Below are positions 1-12,304 of a stretch of DNA of 64,000 nucleotides, one piece after another (the first letter of the stretch is position 1; each line of letters starts with the position of its first letter). Under the pieces are notes generated by a model, which was not told the DNA's origin, ran no database searches, and saw nothing but the letters and a program-made list of their open reading frames with translations. The stretch lies in NCBI GenBank assembly GCA_030490835.1, contig CM059971.1, positions 122,172,564 to 122,236,563 on the forward strand, read 5' to 3'. The position numbers were made by a program, and so were the translations under genes. This stretch comes from Annona cherimola. Its lineage: Eukaryota; Streptophyta; Magnoliopsida; Magnoliales; Annonaceae.

Positions 1-1
1 G

Positions 2-1295
2 GCGTCCGCCTACAAAGACCAGACGAGAATCCACACCTTCCACCGAAGAATTGCCGAGCAGAAGAACCAGAACACGGGGGCATATAAGCCGAGGCGGAAG
101 CTTGCCGAATCAAAAACCGCAAGCGAAGAAGCTGTAGCCAGCCAGCTGGTGGCGACACTGGAATCCGGTGTCAGCCTCGGCTCCGGCGAATACTTCATGG
201 ACGTCTTCGTGGGGACGCCCCCCAAGCACTTCTCCCTGATTCTCGACACCGGCAGCGACCTCAACTGGATCCAATGCCTCCCCTGCCGGGATTGCTTCGA
301 GCAGAAGGGCCCCTTCTACGACCCTCGAGAATCCTCTTCCTACCGCAACGTCAGCTGCGGCGATCCCCGCTGCAAGCTCGTGTCGCCGCTCGATCCCCAC
401 CAGCCGTGCAGGTCTGAGAACCAGACCTGCGAGTATTTCTACTGGTACGGGGACCAGTCGAACACCACCGGCGACTTCGCGCTGGAGACCTTCACCGTCA
501 ATCTCACCTCCTCCGCCGCCGGGGCGTCGGAGCTCCGGCGTGTGGAGAACGTGATGTTCGGATGCGGGCATTGGAACCGGGGCCTCTTCCACGGTGCCGC
601 CGGCCTGCTGGGGCTGGGCCGAGGCCCTCTCTCCTTCTCCTCCCAGCTCCAGTCTCTCTACGGCCAAGCCTTCTCCTACTGCCTGGTGGACCGTTACAGC
701 GACCTCTCCGTCAGCAGTAAGCTGATCCTGGGCGAAGATCCGACCCTGATGGCTCACCCGGATGTGAATTTCACGTCGTTCGTCAAGGGGAAGGAGAATC
801 CCGTCGACACTTTCTACTACATTCAGATCAAGGAAATCATGGTGGGGGGCGAGCCGCTGGACATTCCGGCCAGCATATGGCGGCTGTCTGAAGAAGGCGC
901 CGGGGGGGACGATCATCGACTCCGGGACGACGCTCAGCTACTTCGCGGAGCCGGCGAACACGACGATCAAAGAGGCTTTCGTTCGGAAAGTGAGGAAGTA
1001 TCCGAGAGTGGACGATTTCGCGGTGCTGGGCCCGTGTTTCAACGTCTCAGGGGCGGAGAAGGTGGAGATGCCGGAATTCGCGATCGTGTTCGAAGACGGG
1101 GCGGTGTGGAAATTCCCAATGGAGAACTACTTCCTGTGGCTGGAGCCGGACGAAATCATGTGCCTGGCAGTCGCCGGCACGCCTCGCTCATCGCTGTCCA
1201 TCCTCGGCAACTACCAGCAACAGAACTTCCACATCTTGTACGACACCAAGAAATCCAGGCTGGGCTTTGCACCCATGAACTGCGCCCATGTGTAA
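2..1295 (+). CDS. Nepenthesin-type aspartic protease, 5'-partial, frameshifted
   Basis: Pepsin-like (A1B) endopeptidase, usually secreted or apoplastic in plants. The frame is open from base 2, so the start and any signal peptide lie left of the window. The first catalytic motif ILDTGSD sits at about 241-261, followed by the cysteine-rich nepenthesin insert (IQCLPCRDC). The second catalytic motif, IIDSGTT, is only readable one frame over (about 910-930), as is the C-terminus with the family motif LSILGNYQQQNF; stop TAA 1293-1295. The switch falls in a run of seven G at 902-908; six G would keep one frame through both motifs. No intron is visible. Codon third positions are strongly GC, unlike the other genes here. 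Either a sequencing or assembly slip, or a real one-base insertion that removes the second active-site Asp. The family call is firm; integrity is not. Confidence 0.85.
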
Positions 1296-2714
1296 GTAAT
1301 CAATCATGCCGCTCATCATCCGAGGGCCCCCCTTTTTGGGAGATGACATGGGCATATACTGGCGTAGTTGCACTTGCAACAGGATGTAAAAAGTTGCCTT
1401 TTTTGTTTTTGTTTTTTTTAAAAAAAAAAAAATTTGTATTTTTATTTTTATTATATTTTTGGGTTTGATTTCGTCTATTTCCTCTAGAAAAAGACGAGGC
1501 AGAACAGATTGAAATTGGATACAAATACAATTCTTTTTTCAGTCTCCTTTGTTTGTGTTTGGTGTGGTTTTCGAGTTCTATAGATGGTTGTCATACATCA
1601 AAATTCAAAAAGCTTGGTTGCAGTTCAAAATCATGAATTATACATGCAATGTGGTAATCTTCATAGATTTTATTCCTTTTTGGTCTGCATCATTCTTGCC
1701 AAATGCAATTTTCCTGTCCCAAACATAAAATATCTCTATTAGTTAATCCAGTGGGTATCCATGTTTCGGAAGGCAAGATGCTCTATCGAGACTTTTGGAA
1801 TAATAGGACTAGAAAGAAATAGATGTATACCTAAAATAGCCAATGATCTGTCATCTGTTGCTGATACTACTCCTATATTGGCCGGGGATTGTTGCTGTTA
1901 GTCAATCATCTGTCTTTTTTTCCAGATCGAGACAGCTTCGACGTTGATGCCCAAACCCAAGACCCCTGCCGGACATTTAATATGGGGGTCCAGTCACTTG
2001 AACAAGAATAAAAACATTAATAGGTCAGAGGAGTGATCCTGGCCCATTAATGCGTATGGACAATGGAAATTATTCAATTCCCGTCCTCACAACAGGAAAG
2101 AAATCGCCTTAAAAATAAGAAGCCTACTTAATGATTCGTCCAAGGTGAGAGGATACATAATTCTGCAGTTGACACACTACGGATAAGCATTGCGTATCAT
2201 CTTGTCTATCTTGTGTCCAAATGCAAAAGAAGGGTTGACCTTATCGTTTATATAATTACAAAGAAAGCTAGGTCTACAAGCAGAGTTTTTTATTCGACGT
2301 TGTTTATTTAGTATCTGCCAGCAGCTAACTACCTAACGTGACAGGAAGCACCTCTTGATCCTATTGGCCCACGGTCTTGCTCTTGCACAGGAACCCGATC
2401 TCATTCTCAGGTTTTCGGTGATGTAAAAAACTTTGCTGACAGCTAATGGGGTAGGTTATTATTCGGTTTCTAGACCACAAAAATACAGATGCAACCTCGA
2501 ATTGATGATATTCGAGCAGAGCATGATACACCCATCTCAAGCCTCATGTCATGTCAAATTGTCAATCCATCTGCTTCCATGAAATGGAACATAGAGACGA
2601 AATAAGAGGATGGACTAATTGGTTTCACTTCTTCCTGTGCGCTTTTGCTACCTTGCTTTCGGATCTCTGTCTAGTTCTTGTGGAGCAGTGAGGCCCTGTC
2701 ACATATTTTTTGGC

Positions 2715-3903
2715 GAGGAATGATCCTTTAGTATTAACGTGAATTAAGTAAATATTTCACTTAACTCACTTCAAAAAATTCATTTACAATATATTTTTAT
2801 TTTTTTCTCCATACACTTATTTATCTGAATATATATAACATATAAAACAGTTTTTACATGTTTTGATATGCATATATACGGACTGCATTTCTATGAAATC
2901 AGGTTACATAAAAGTGATTCCACGTAATCTATCTCAAATTTTAAGATATTGATCTTTAATAGAAAATTCGATCCATTCATTATATTCAATGCTATTTGTT
3001 TACTTAAAAGATCAAATTTTATCCAAATCAAGTAGGTTCATGGACCATATTTGCTCTAAAAAATATATTTTCGTATGTAAATTATAAAAGATGCTTAGAA
3101 CATTAACACATGTATTAGAATGTAATAATACTTTATAGAATCATTTATCCATACAGCAATGATCCTCTTAGCCCGTTCTCAGCAAATGTCTTACTTAATC
3201 TATCTCAAAAAACTCATTTATAATACTTTTTTTACTTTTTTTTCGTACACTTGTTTATCTAAATGTATTTAATATATAAATCAGATTTTACCATTTTTTT
3301 GTGTGTGTATATATATATATATTTGAGATTTTTAAAGATAGAGATATTTTAAATATATACACAGATATTTAAAAATCTCTAAAATATATATATAACTATA
3401 CATATCCAAAAAGATGAATAACCCTGTTAGTCAAGATTCTATGTTTAAAAATCTCAAAAATATATATACACATAAAAAAAATAGAGATATTTACTTAACA
3501 CGGATTAACAAAATCACTTCTCATCCAAAAATGGTAAAACTTGATTTATATATTAAATATATTTAGAGAAACAAATATATGAAGAAAAAAGTAAAAAAAT
3601 ATTATGAATAGATTTTTTGAAGTGAGTTAAGTGAAACATTTGCTTCGCTCGGACTAACAAGATCATTCCTCTTTTTTGAGATTTTTAAAAATAAAAGTAC
3701 TTTAAATACATATATACACATAGACATTTAAAAATCTTTAAAAAATATATACGCATATCTAAAAATAGTAAAAGTTATTTTTATGTTAAATACACTTTCA
3801 TAAACAAGTTTATGAAAAAAACAAAAAAATATATTGTAAATGAATTTTTCGAAGTAGACTAAGCAAGACATTTGCTTAGCCTAAGCTAACATAATCACTT
3901 CTC
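2715..3903. mobile_element. Composite foldback MITE, Mutator-like
   Basis: The ends are inverted: the left tip around GAGGAATGATCC matches the reverse complement of the right tip around AATCACTTCTC. Inside are further inverted and direct partial copies, for example near 3160-3290 and 3520-3665, which suggests insertion of related copies into one another. The core, in both orientations, reads like GTTTTACCATTTTT preceded by a TATTTAATATATAAATC-type stretch. Flanking nine bases TTTTTTGGC (2706-2714) and TTTTATAGC (3904-3912) agree at 7 of 9 positions. No coding potential. Confidence 0.6.
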
Positions 3904-4000
3904 TTTTATAGCTCTAAGATCCTTGTGCTATGAACTGGATATTTGACAGCCCTCAATCCCCATCCAACGGTGACTGTACAAAACATCTGGGCGTGGTCAA

Positions 4001-4101
4001 TTCTCTGGTTCCTTGTTTTGAAGATGAACTTATATATTCTCTATGTTCCTTGTTTTGAAGATGAACTAATTCTCTGGTCCTTGTTTTGAAGCTGAACTTA
4101 T
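4001..4101. repeat. Tandem repeat, 3 copies of 32-36 bp
   Basis: Three successive units start with TTCTCT at 4001, 4037 and 4070, each containing CCTTGTTTTGAAG.TGAACT. Units are 36, 33 and 32 bases, diverged by a few substitutions and small gaps. Confidence 0.85.
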
Positions 4102-4735
4102 TGCCCACAGATTTGCCCACAACTTTAGCATGGGGAAGGAGATGAACAATAACCGTAGATGATGATCCCCGCATCCATGATGACAAAACTGATATCTAGA
4201 CATAATACCAGTCGAAGATTGCCTTATGAGAGCAGAGCAGGTCATGTGTCTTATTTCCATATGGAATTTAGTTACAAAGTGCAATCACTATTAAGCATAC
4301 TAAGACACAAAAATTACAAAAAATACATATAACCTCATCTAGTTACATATACAAAAGGCAGAACAATTTAGTAGGTATATCTAGCCGCAAATTTCTGAAA
4401 CCTGTCTGCCGGGGTATCAGGGATAAAAGAGTGGAAGGGCGCTTCGAATGTTACCCATGATCTCACATCATGCTAATAGTCTTCACGTTTTCTTTAGTTA
4501 AAAGTAAGCGACACTGTTTTGATGGTTTTCAGACTCATTACCATAAAAAGAGTTGAAGACAGACCTGAGGACTAAAAGGAAACGAGATGTTCTCGATATT
4601 AAGGTTATATTTATTTTCGGAGCTGAATTAAGCTTGCCAGATATGGGGGCACACATTTGACACACTGACACTCGATTTGCATTTGTTTTCTATATCTCTC
4701 CATATTGCAGAGCTTAATCAGGTAGAGGCAGCAGA

Positions 4736-7700
4736 TCAAGGTTCATTAGTGTTTGCAGTCGGATCTTGCAAACCACAGACCATATTTGCTGGTACTGCTA
4801 AGTCCATCATCTTTGGATATGGTAAATTCAAATCTGTAAAACAAGAATATCATGCACACAAGCACATGCATGTGCATAGTTAGTACAGTGGTTGAAGATG
4901 TTAGAGAACGTAAAAGTTCCTTGCAGGAATAACGCCATTTTTAGTAGGGGTGGGAATTGGGGCGGGTCGACCCGTGACCCGGTATTAACCCGACCCGTTT
5001 TTGGCCGGGTAAAACCAATATATTTTTGACCCGGTATAGGGATGGGTCTGAAATTTTGACCTGAATTCAAAAATAGAGTTGGGGTGGGTCAACCATGTCC
5101 CGACCCGAAGAGTCCGACCCGCCCCGCATATATAAATTTATTAAAAATTATAAGACTATATTGAAATATTATTATTATTTTCTTTCAAATTTCTCACTTT
5201 TTTATAATCAACTCTATCAACAATAGAAGAATTAATTTATTCAAAATGCAATATAAGAATCAATAAAAAATTTGTACGATATAACCCTCATGTGTAATTG
5301 TATATTAACCTATTTTAATAAATGTATACTATATTTTCAAATGTTTTGTTTTCTTAATTATGTGTTTTTTAATAATTAGTGAAATATTGAAACATATAAT
5401 ATTTAAATTTAGTATAAATGTATACTTATGTTTGATAGATATATATAAATTTTAAAAACTATCTTATTTGATCCGTATTTTTGACCCGACCCGCTATCCC
5501 GAAACCGGTCCGATGCCGACCCGAATTTTGTCCCTAGACCTGGTAGAAAAAAGTAAGGGTCAAACCGACCTTGTCCCGACCCGGTATAAAATAAGGGTCA
5601 AACAAGATTTTTGAAAAGTAGGGTCAGGGTTGGGCAAACCCTGACCCGCCCCGATTCCCACCCCTAATTTTTGGCATGATAATCACAAAGAGGATACTTA
5701 CTTTCCATGATTTTCTTGAATGCTTCCTGCGAAAGAAATTTCCAGAATGGTAGTTAGAATAAAGTCTTCAATTACCCCAAGCATTCAGAAACGCAAAGGG
5801 CAAAGAAACAGATGCAATGATATGTTAGCACAGCACATCAAAATGAAAATGGACAGCATTGGTTCCCCTGATAAATTTGGCCTTATCATTTAAATGCCCG
5901 CTTCACTGGCCCTGCATCTAAATGCTTGTATGATGAAGATACTACAATTTCCTCAAAGCAAAAGGAATGAGCCTTTAAAATATGGGTGTTAATGATCATG
6001 GTCAACTCACCAACTCGCTCATCAAATCCATTTATAAATGGGTTTGGGTTGAGATTTTTGAATAAATGAGTTATAATCCGCTAACCCATTCAACCAATTA
6101 AATAAACAAATTAAGGTTGATATTTTATAACCCATCAACTAGTTTAGTAACTTATTCAACCCATATAACCTATTCAACTCGTTTAACCTAGTTAACTCAT
6201 TTAACCCACTAAAGTTGTATATATATGTGTTTAAACTCTTTGATTATTTTCCCTCGCTAAGTTTTCCTTTCGTCACCTAATTTTCATTTTCCCACTACCG
6301 CCTCAATTCTATTTTCCTGTTACTGTCTTATTTACATTTCTCTTTTGCCGAAAAACACCCTCTCGCCTCGCCTTACTAGATCATCGTTTACCAAAGTTTA
6401 GACTTTCAGGTTGTTTGCTATACAACTCACCAATCCATTTATTAAATGGGTAGAATTAAGGTTTTTTAAATAAGTTAATAAACGGATTAGGGTTGGAATA
6501 TTTTAAATCAGTTGGGATTAGAATTAAGCTCCAACGTCCAACCTGATCTATTAACACTCCTACTCTAAAAGTCAGAGAATCTAGCTTTGTGATACAAGAG
6601 TGACGATAGATACAAGGCCATTGGAGAACAGGTAAGTTGACACTATGCTCATAAACTTTTAAAGTATGGAATAGGGTCAATGCAACATGCGAAACCATAT
6701 TTTGGAACCAACACAACCCACAGTTGCCATAAATGAAGTTGGAGCTCAAAATATTCGAGTGTTACTGCCATGTCTTATTAAGTTGAGGAAAATTCTAAGA
6801 TTTCTCTTCACCAATACTTCCTAAAAGGTCAAATTTTTTGTATTTGTGATTGTTAATGAACATTCATACTCCCAAATGACCTGATGTAGAAATCCGTGTT
6901 GTCTCTCCTTTGTAGCACTAAGAAATACATAAAGTAATGTTAGTACATACAATAGTTTTTGGATTATTTTTTTTTTCACCTGACGAAGTCATATTCATGG
7001 GAGAAAAAAAAAACTTCACATACTTACTTCACCCTTAGTCAGACGTGGATTATAGATAGTTTCCTCTCCCACTGTGCTCACCTGAGAACATGAAAATGGT
7101 TAATTTAAGAAGCCAAGAAACAATAAATATAAGTAGAAGAAGTGAGGAACACTTCTTACTGTGAAACCTTTGTAGTCATGAGCAGGGTACACCAATGTAT
7201 CTTTGGGCAATGTGAATATCTGAGGAAAAAAGAAGCGACTGGAGTGAATATAAATGAAATAAACTGCATTTTGTATGGAAGGGAAAAGAGAACATCGTGC
7301 ATTTCAACTCTTGCCTGAGTATGCACTGATTTGTAAAGTTGTTGAGAACTTCCCCCCTACAGAGAACAAATCGTATCATTATTGATAAGCAGGCAAATTC
7401 AAGGTTTCACTATTTTTCAAAGCAATAAGGTCTCAACTATCCAAAACAATGTCTGGAACCTGATGTGTTACCACAGTGACCAATAAATGCTACTGCACAA
7501 TGACACTAACCAATGAAAACAACTTTTGGTAGACAAAGGCAGAACAACCATGGCCTCTTACTTCAAAGATGACTCTATAATTGATAATGCACATCATGTT
7601 TACACATCAGCATGTTATAGTAAACAAGTCAGTATCTTGTTTTGCACATATACCTGAAAATCTGTCCGGCCACATCCACGTATTAACAATGCATCACCAG

Positions 7701-8526
7701 TAAAAGCCATTTTTGGATGAGGCTGATCTGGTCCATCTCCAGTCACATATGTAACACAACCTATTGTATGGCCAGGAGTTGGACGAACCTGTAAAGAATA
7801 TATACTTCATCTCAATTGTCAATGTCAGAATGCAGCAACTAACATGACTGGGCTTGGTGTCCTTCTTCTGTTTCATTAAAGGTCATAACATATGATTAGC
7901 ATAATAAGGAATCGAGGGTGCCAATTTTACCAGAAGCAGACTCTAGGCCTTCCAATATAAAAAGAGAAGTTCCATGTTCAAAAGTAATCATGCGAAATTT
8001 AAACTTCATAGGATGAATGCTATAGATGTTCGAAATTGTTAGATCATGGATGAATCATATGGCAAACTACTACAATTTTTCCGAATGCAAGTATTGCAGA
8101 TATAAGCTAAAGGTTATCACACAATGGCAATAAAAATCTTACATAATCGTAGCTTTATTTTATAAGAAGCACCTTGACACAAGAAAAGGTACTCAGATTC
8201 TCATTGGTTTTCATTTAATTGCATCAACACAAGAAAACAATTCTGAACAGGCAACTATAAAGAGCTTCAATGCAAGAAAAGGGATTCCGATTACAAATGT
8301 ATTTCTTCATACAGCATAAAATTCAACCAACTACAGAAGCATATCCAAATACGACAAGAATAATAAAGGCTTCCTGGTAAAATGCAGCAAGCATATCCAG
8401 GAAGCACGTCCAAACACAGTAAGCACTAAAGCAGATAAAATATTATTTCTAAACATAGAAAACCTTGGTTCTTTGGAAATGAAAGCACATGCAACTGTTT
8501 GATTTTTATAGTTTATATTTTTGTGT

Positions 8527-8594
<68 letters not shown>

Positions 8595-10783
8595 ATCTGG
8601 TATAATCCCTGAGGCATTTTAGATTTGGCATGGAATCTTATTCACCTCCCTCTATAAAAATTTTACCAGTCAATGTCTTTTATCATGAATTTTATTAACT
8701 AATGCATGTCAAGTATCTGTTGCTGTTCAAATCTTATAGAATTTAGGTCTTGAGTGACTGGACGTTTCTCTTTCATCTAAAGTGTATGGAGCGTCAAATT
8801 TTATATAATAGCACAATCACTTCCAAGTGAAGGCATTATTTTTTTTTTTGAAATAAAAAAAGAGAAGGCATTATTGGATGCAATAATAAGGCCCCACCTG
8901 CATTTTAGAAGCATGATGTTCCAGTCATGAAAACAACTGCTTTTTTTTCAATTACATTACAAGGAGACAACGCTTCCCTCTGGACACAAAACCAGGATCT
9001 CATATACGAATACACGATGCAATACCACTGGGCTATGCCCTAGTTCACAAAACAGCTGCTCTTAAAAAATGAAAATAGAGGTTAAGGTTGCATAAATTTC
9101 ACTTTCTATGGACCTTACATTGGCAGGAGCCTTGTGCATTTGATAGATGCAAAAGATGAGTAGGGACTTTTGGGCCATGTGATTACTATTGTTCTAGTCA
9201 GGAGCTTATGACTCTCAAAATATTTACATGCAAAGAAAAGTAGGAGCATGTAACTTCCAGATATTCGCATGTAACATGCAGACTAAAGATCTAAAAAAAT
9301 AGAACTACTTAGCTTGTCTCTGATTCAGAATATTTTTCATTACAATTTGAAAGAGGGAACTGAGCAAACCAAATCTTACCTCTAGAAAAAGATTACCAAT
9401 GCATATTTTATCACCACCTTCAACCAGAATATCTGCTTGTGAAGAGCTTGCTTTCGAAATAACGGATTTCACGCCAGGCATCCTACCCTGCAAGAAATCA
9501 TCCCAAGTGGTGCAATGAAATAGCAAGATATAAAACAGAAGGGAACTCAAGAACAAGACATCAAGAACAAAATGTTTCCCTTGAATCAATTCTGTCTTGA
9601 CCACTCAGCAAAATTTGATGCTAACCTAAATTTGCTGCTAATAGTTATAAATAGAACTGTAAAATTACTGACCTTTATCAGGCCAGTTCCCGTTACATGG
9701 TCAGCATGAACATGAGTATTTATAGCATAAATGAGTTTCAGTCCAAGCTCTTTAACCAGAGAGAGGTCTCTATCCACTGTCCTGTCTACCGGATCAACAA
9801 GCTGAATAAGGAATTAGTTAGCAGCTGCTCAAGGTCAACAAACAAATGATCATTCATCCCAGCACTTTCTACACGAAGGACAAGCAACATGCTAAAGTCC
9901 ATACATATGACTTCTGTATCAATTACGAATACAATTGAAGCCAACATATGAACGTCAACATTTGATTGTTCCACACTACAAGCAGACAAGTAAACTGGAA
10001 AACCAAGGATCGCAACCCTCTCCATTGATAGTACGTATATGGAGGAAGAAGCTGTCCTAAATTCCATCCTAATCTCAGAAAACAGAGGAAGATCCATAAA
10101 TAAACAATTCAAGGAATCTATACCAACAAGCAACAAATTGGGAAGCAGAGAAGTAAAAACCATTGAAATCACAGCAGCGGAAAACTAGAAAAGAATGTGA
10201 CAAATTCCACAAACAAACTCCTCAGCGGAGATCCTTTAGAGCTTGACCAAATTCTGCTCTCTCCTAGCGTGCGCTTTCTTCAAGGGCCCCCGCCCTCCAA
10301 AATTTCATTTCAATGGACATCTATATTTAAGCAACTGAATTGTCATATGTTGCCAGCTAATATGAAACATTCTACCCCTAACATCAATATTCAATCCAAT
10401 GCATATAGATTATCATTTTCAAAATCCAGAAATGCAAGCATCATCAAACAACTTGAGTTCCGGGAAAAGCATAACAATCGTCAAGAAAACACAGGAGCAG
10501 ATGCAAGCTGCCGACTTCAAGGCGGAGACCAGACCAGAGCTGGCTTCTCAGGGTGCCCGACATCCGCAAGCAGGTAGGTGTAGGTGGAAGATTCCTTCTC
10601 GAAGAGTTGGCGAAAGAGGAGGCAGGGCGAGTGGGAAGCTGCGGTGGAAGATCCCATTGTCGATTGAAATCTCGGTCTGCAGGAGAAAAGGAAGGGAAAA
10701 ACTAGGGTTCGTGGAGAGGCGGTGGAGCGGAGAAAGGAAACGGAGGGAAGGAAAGGAGTACGAAGAAGAAGGAGACGGAGCAT
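4736..10783 (-). CDS. ETHE1: ETHE1-type persulfide dioxygenase, complete, 8 exons
   Basis: Metallo-beta-lactamase-fold iron enzyme that oxidises glutathione persulfide to sulfite in mitochondria (known for the family). Exons in transcript order: 10783-10535, 9801-9673, 9487-9380, 7788-7654, 7219-7160, 7081-7028, 5726-5702 (25 bp), 4833-4736; they join to 858 bases, 285 residues plus stop. All introns are GT-AG. Visible motifs: THVHADH (residues 112-118; H113, H115, D117, H118), PGHT with H169, GDALL with D194, RGCGRTDF (199-206) and PAHDY with H221. H113, H169 and D194 are the likely iron ligands. The first 42 residues are Arg/Ser/Leu-rich without acidic residues, like a mitochondrial presequence; a second in-frame Met (residue 43, MGSSTAAS) could start a cytosolic form. 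Arabidopsis ETHE1 has a similar length. Confidence 0.93.
4945..5666. mobile_element. hAT-like non-autonomous element in ETHE1 intron 7
   Basis: Ends TAGGGGTGGGAATTGGGGCG and its near-perfect inverted copy at 5643-5666. Next to the ends are repeated ACCCG/CGGGT motifs; the middle is AT-rich. Flanks ATTTTTAG (4937-4944) and ATTTTTGG (5667-5674) form an 8-bp target duplication with one mismatch, as expected for hAT. No transposase. Confidence 0.85.
5981..6562. mobile_element. hAT-like non-autonomous element in ETHE1 intron 6
   Basis: Inverted ends TATGGGTGTTAATGATCA and, on the other strand, TAGGAGTGTTAATAGATCA. Flanking octamers CTTTAAAA (5973-5980) and CTCTAAAA (6563-6570) differ at one base. 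Subterminal repeats of the CAACCCATTTA.. type occur at both ends. No coding capacity. Confidence 0.75.
8522..8592. repeat. (GT)n(GA)n compound microsatellite
   Basis: A GT run with one interruption passes directly into a GA run, inside ETHE1 intron 3. Likely length-variable between individuals. Confidence 0.95.
8942..9048 (-). mobile_element. tRNA-derived SINE, short
   Basis: Read on the minus strand, the head TAGGGCATAGCCCAGTGG resembles a Pol III box A region, a box-B-like GAGATCCTGG follows, and the 3' end is a run of A. Flanks AAAACAACTGCT (8930-8941) and AAAACAGCTGCT (9049-9060) match at 11 of 12 positions, a target duplication of the length made by LINE machinery. It lies in ETHE1 intron 3. 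A similar element is at 17090-17196. Confidence 0.75.
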
Positions 10784-11039
10784 CTTCGATATTTATAGTG
10801 TGGGAATCTCAACTCGCTTCTCCTGGCGGATTTGTTTGTCTTTTTTATGTGAGGGTGTCCGATTCTGACTCCGTGAGCATCATCGCCATTGCAGTTGGGA
10901 AAACGAAGCTGAATGGTGTTTTTGCTGCCGTCGGCCCGCTGCTTGAGAAGATAATGGAAAATGACTGTAATGCCCACTGAGGCAACAATCCACGATAGTC
11001 GATTATAAAATCTTAATCCTAACCTGGACATTAACCCTA

Positions 11040-11639
11040 TTCTTTTAAAAACGAGTTCAGATTAAGTTTCGAGTTGGAATTTATGTTAATTAATTTATAT
11101 TTTATTTAAGAGTAATAAATTTAAACTTTCATAAAATATATAACAATAACAAAATATATAGTCAAACTATAGCTTTTTAAAATAGCAATATAAAGAATGT
11201 TTTTAGAAAAAATTTAACATAAAAACAAGATAAAGAAATAAAATTAATAGATGTAAAAGTAAATAATAGAAATAAAGATAAATATGAATGAAAATAATAT
11301 ATTTTATTTATAACATAATCATGATATGCCAAATATGTATTCAAATATAAATATAAATAACATAAATAAACAAAATATAAAGAATTATTGTTTAAATATT
11401 ATGTATATAATATATTTTATAATAATTATTAAATGGAAAATCGAACTTGAGTTCTTTGGATTCGGGTTCACTTGAATCTTAACCCTATCATACTTACAAA
11501 TCGGGTTCATTGAGTTCGGATTCGTTAGTCACAAGTTATGAAAAAGCAAGTTCTAACACGGTTCAAAATCGAAGTTCGGCTGGCCGGGTTGAGCGGCGGG
11601 CCAGGTTCGAGCTCAACCCGGCCCACGTTGCACCCCTTA
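11040..11639. mobile_element. hAT-like remnant
   Basis: The right end, read on the minus strand, begins AAGGGGTGCAACGTGGGCCG and has repeated CCGGG/CCCGG motifs like the intact copies at 4945, 37265 and 50641. No matching left tip or target duplication is visible, so the left part seems truncated and the left limit is approximate. Confidence 0.5.
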
Positions 11640-11689
11640 TCACAACCTCCTTTTAGGCACACTCAAATTTTCAACGGGTAGGACATGTA

Positions 11690-12145
11690 AAATTATATTT
11701 TCAATTAAAAAGCTAAATTTTATCAAAATTAAGCTTCTCTGGATAATGTTTAATAAAAATGATAAACAAGTAATGTCAAATTAGTAAAATAATGTGATTT
11801 GTATATTTAATTTAGAATTATTTGATGTGATTTCATCAAAATCAAAATTTTTAGGCTTTATTTAATGAAACTGATAAAAATTGTAACATCAAATTAATAA
11901 AATGGTTTGATTAGTATATTTAATTGAAAGCTATTAATTCAACATTTACATTTCATACCATCTAATGTGATTTCATCAATTAATAAAATAATGTGATTTA
12001 TATTTAATTTAGAATTACTTTTGATATGATTTCATCAAAATCAAAAGCTTTTGGGTTGTATTTAATGAAAGTGATAAAAATTATAACATCAAATTGATAA
12101 AATGGTTTGATTTATATATTTAATTTAAAGCCGTTGATTCAACAA
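11690..12145. repeat. Diverged AT-rich direct repeats
   Basis: Phrases such as GTGATTTCATCAAAATC, TTTAATGAAA.TGATAAAAATT and AAAATGGTTTGATT recur two or three times with changes. Probably an old tandem duplication of an AT-rich element; limits approximate. Confidence 0.5.
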
Positions 12146-12196
12146 TTTTATACTATGTAAAGATTCTTATCTTGCTATGAAAGTGAGGCCAGTAGC

Positions 12197-12304
12197 TTAT
12201 TACATCAACTAGTTTCAAAATCCTGATGTTACTTATTACATCGACTAGCTTCAAAATCCTCATGTTACTTCTTACATCGACTAGCTTCAAAACCCTCATG
12301 TTAC
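12197..12304. repeat. Tandem repeat, 3 x 36 bp
   Basis: Units start at 12197, 12233 and 12269 (TTATTACATC, TTATTACATC, TTCTTACATC) and each ends ATGTTAC. The second and third copies are closer to each other than to the first. Confidence 0.9.

Larger units (their letters stand above)
1296..4735. other. Spacer between protease and ETHE1 genes
   Basis: No coding region recognised. It holds the protease 3' end (T- and A-rich runs at about 1399-1455), a composite foldback element (2715-3903) and a three-copy short tandem repeat (4001-4101). The protease (+) and ETHE1 (-) genes converge here, so both 3' ends lie in this spacer. Confidence 0.6.

Noticed and set aside
110..916. 268-codon open frame antisense to the aspartic protease
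   Set aside because: It is the mirror of a GC-rich coding region with few stop codons on the other strand. Its translation is low in recognisable motifs and the sense frame carries the catalytic Asp motifs.
8522..8592. Possible regulatory GAGA element
   Set aside because: It is a simple compound microsatellite inside an intron; nothing besides composition supports a regulatory role.
10399..10980. 193-codon plus-strand frame over ETHE1 exon 1
   Set aside because: It is the complement of the ETHE1 first exon and its promoter side; the minus frame carries the conserved [16 protein letters not shown] segment.
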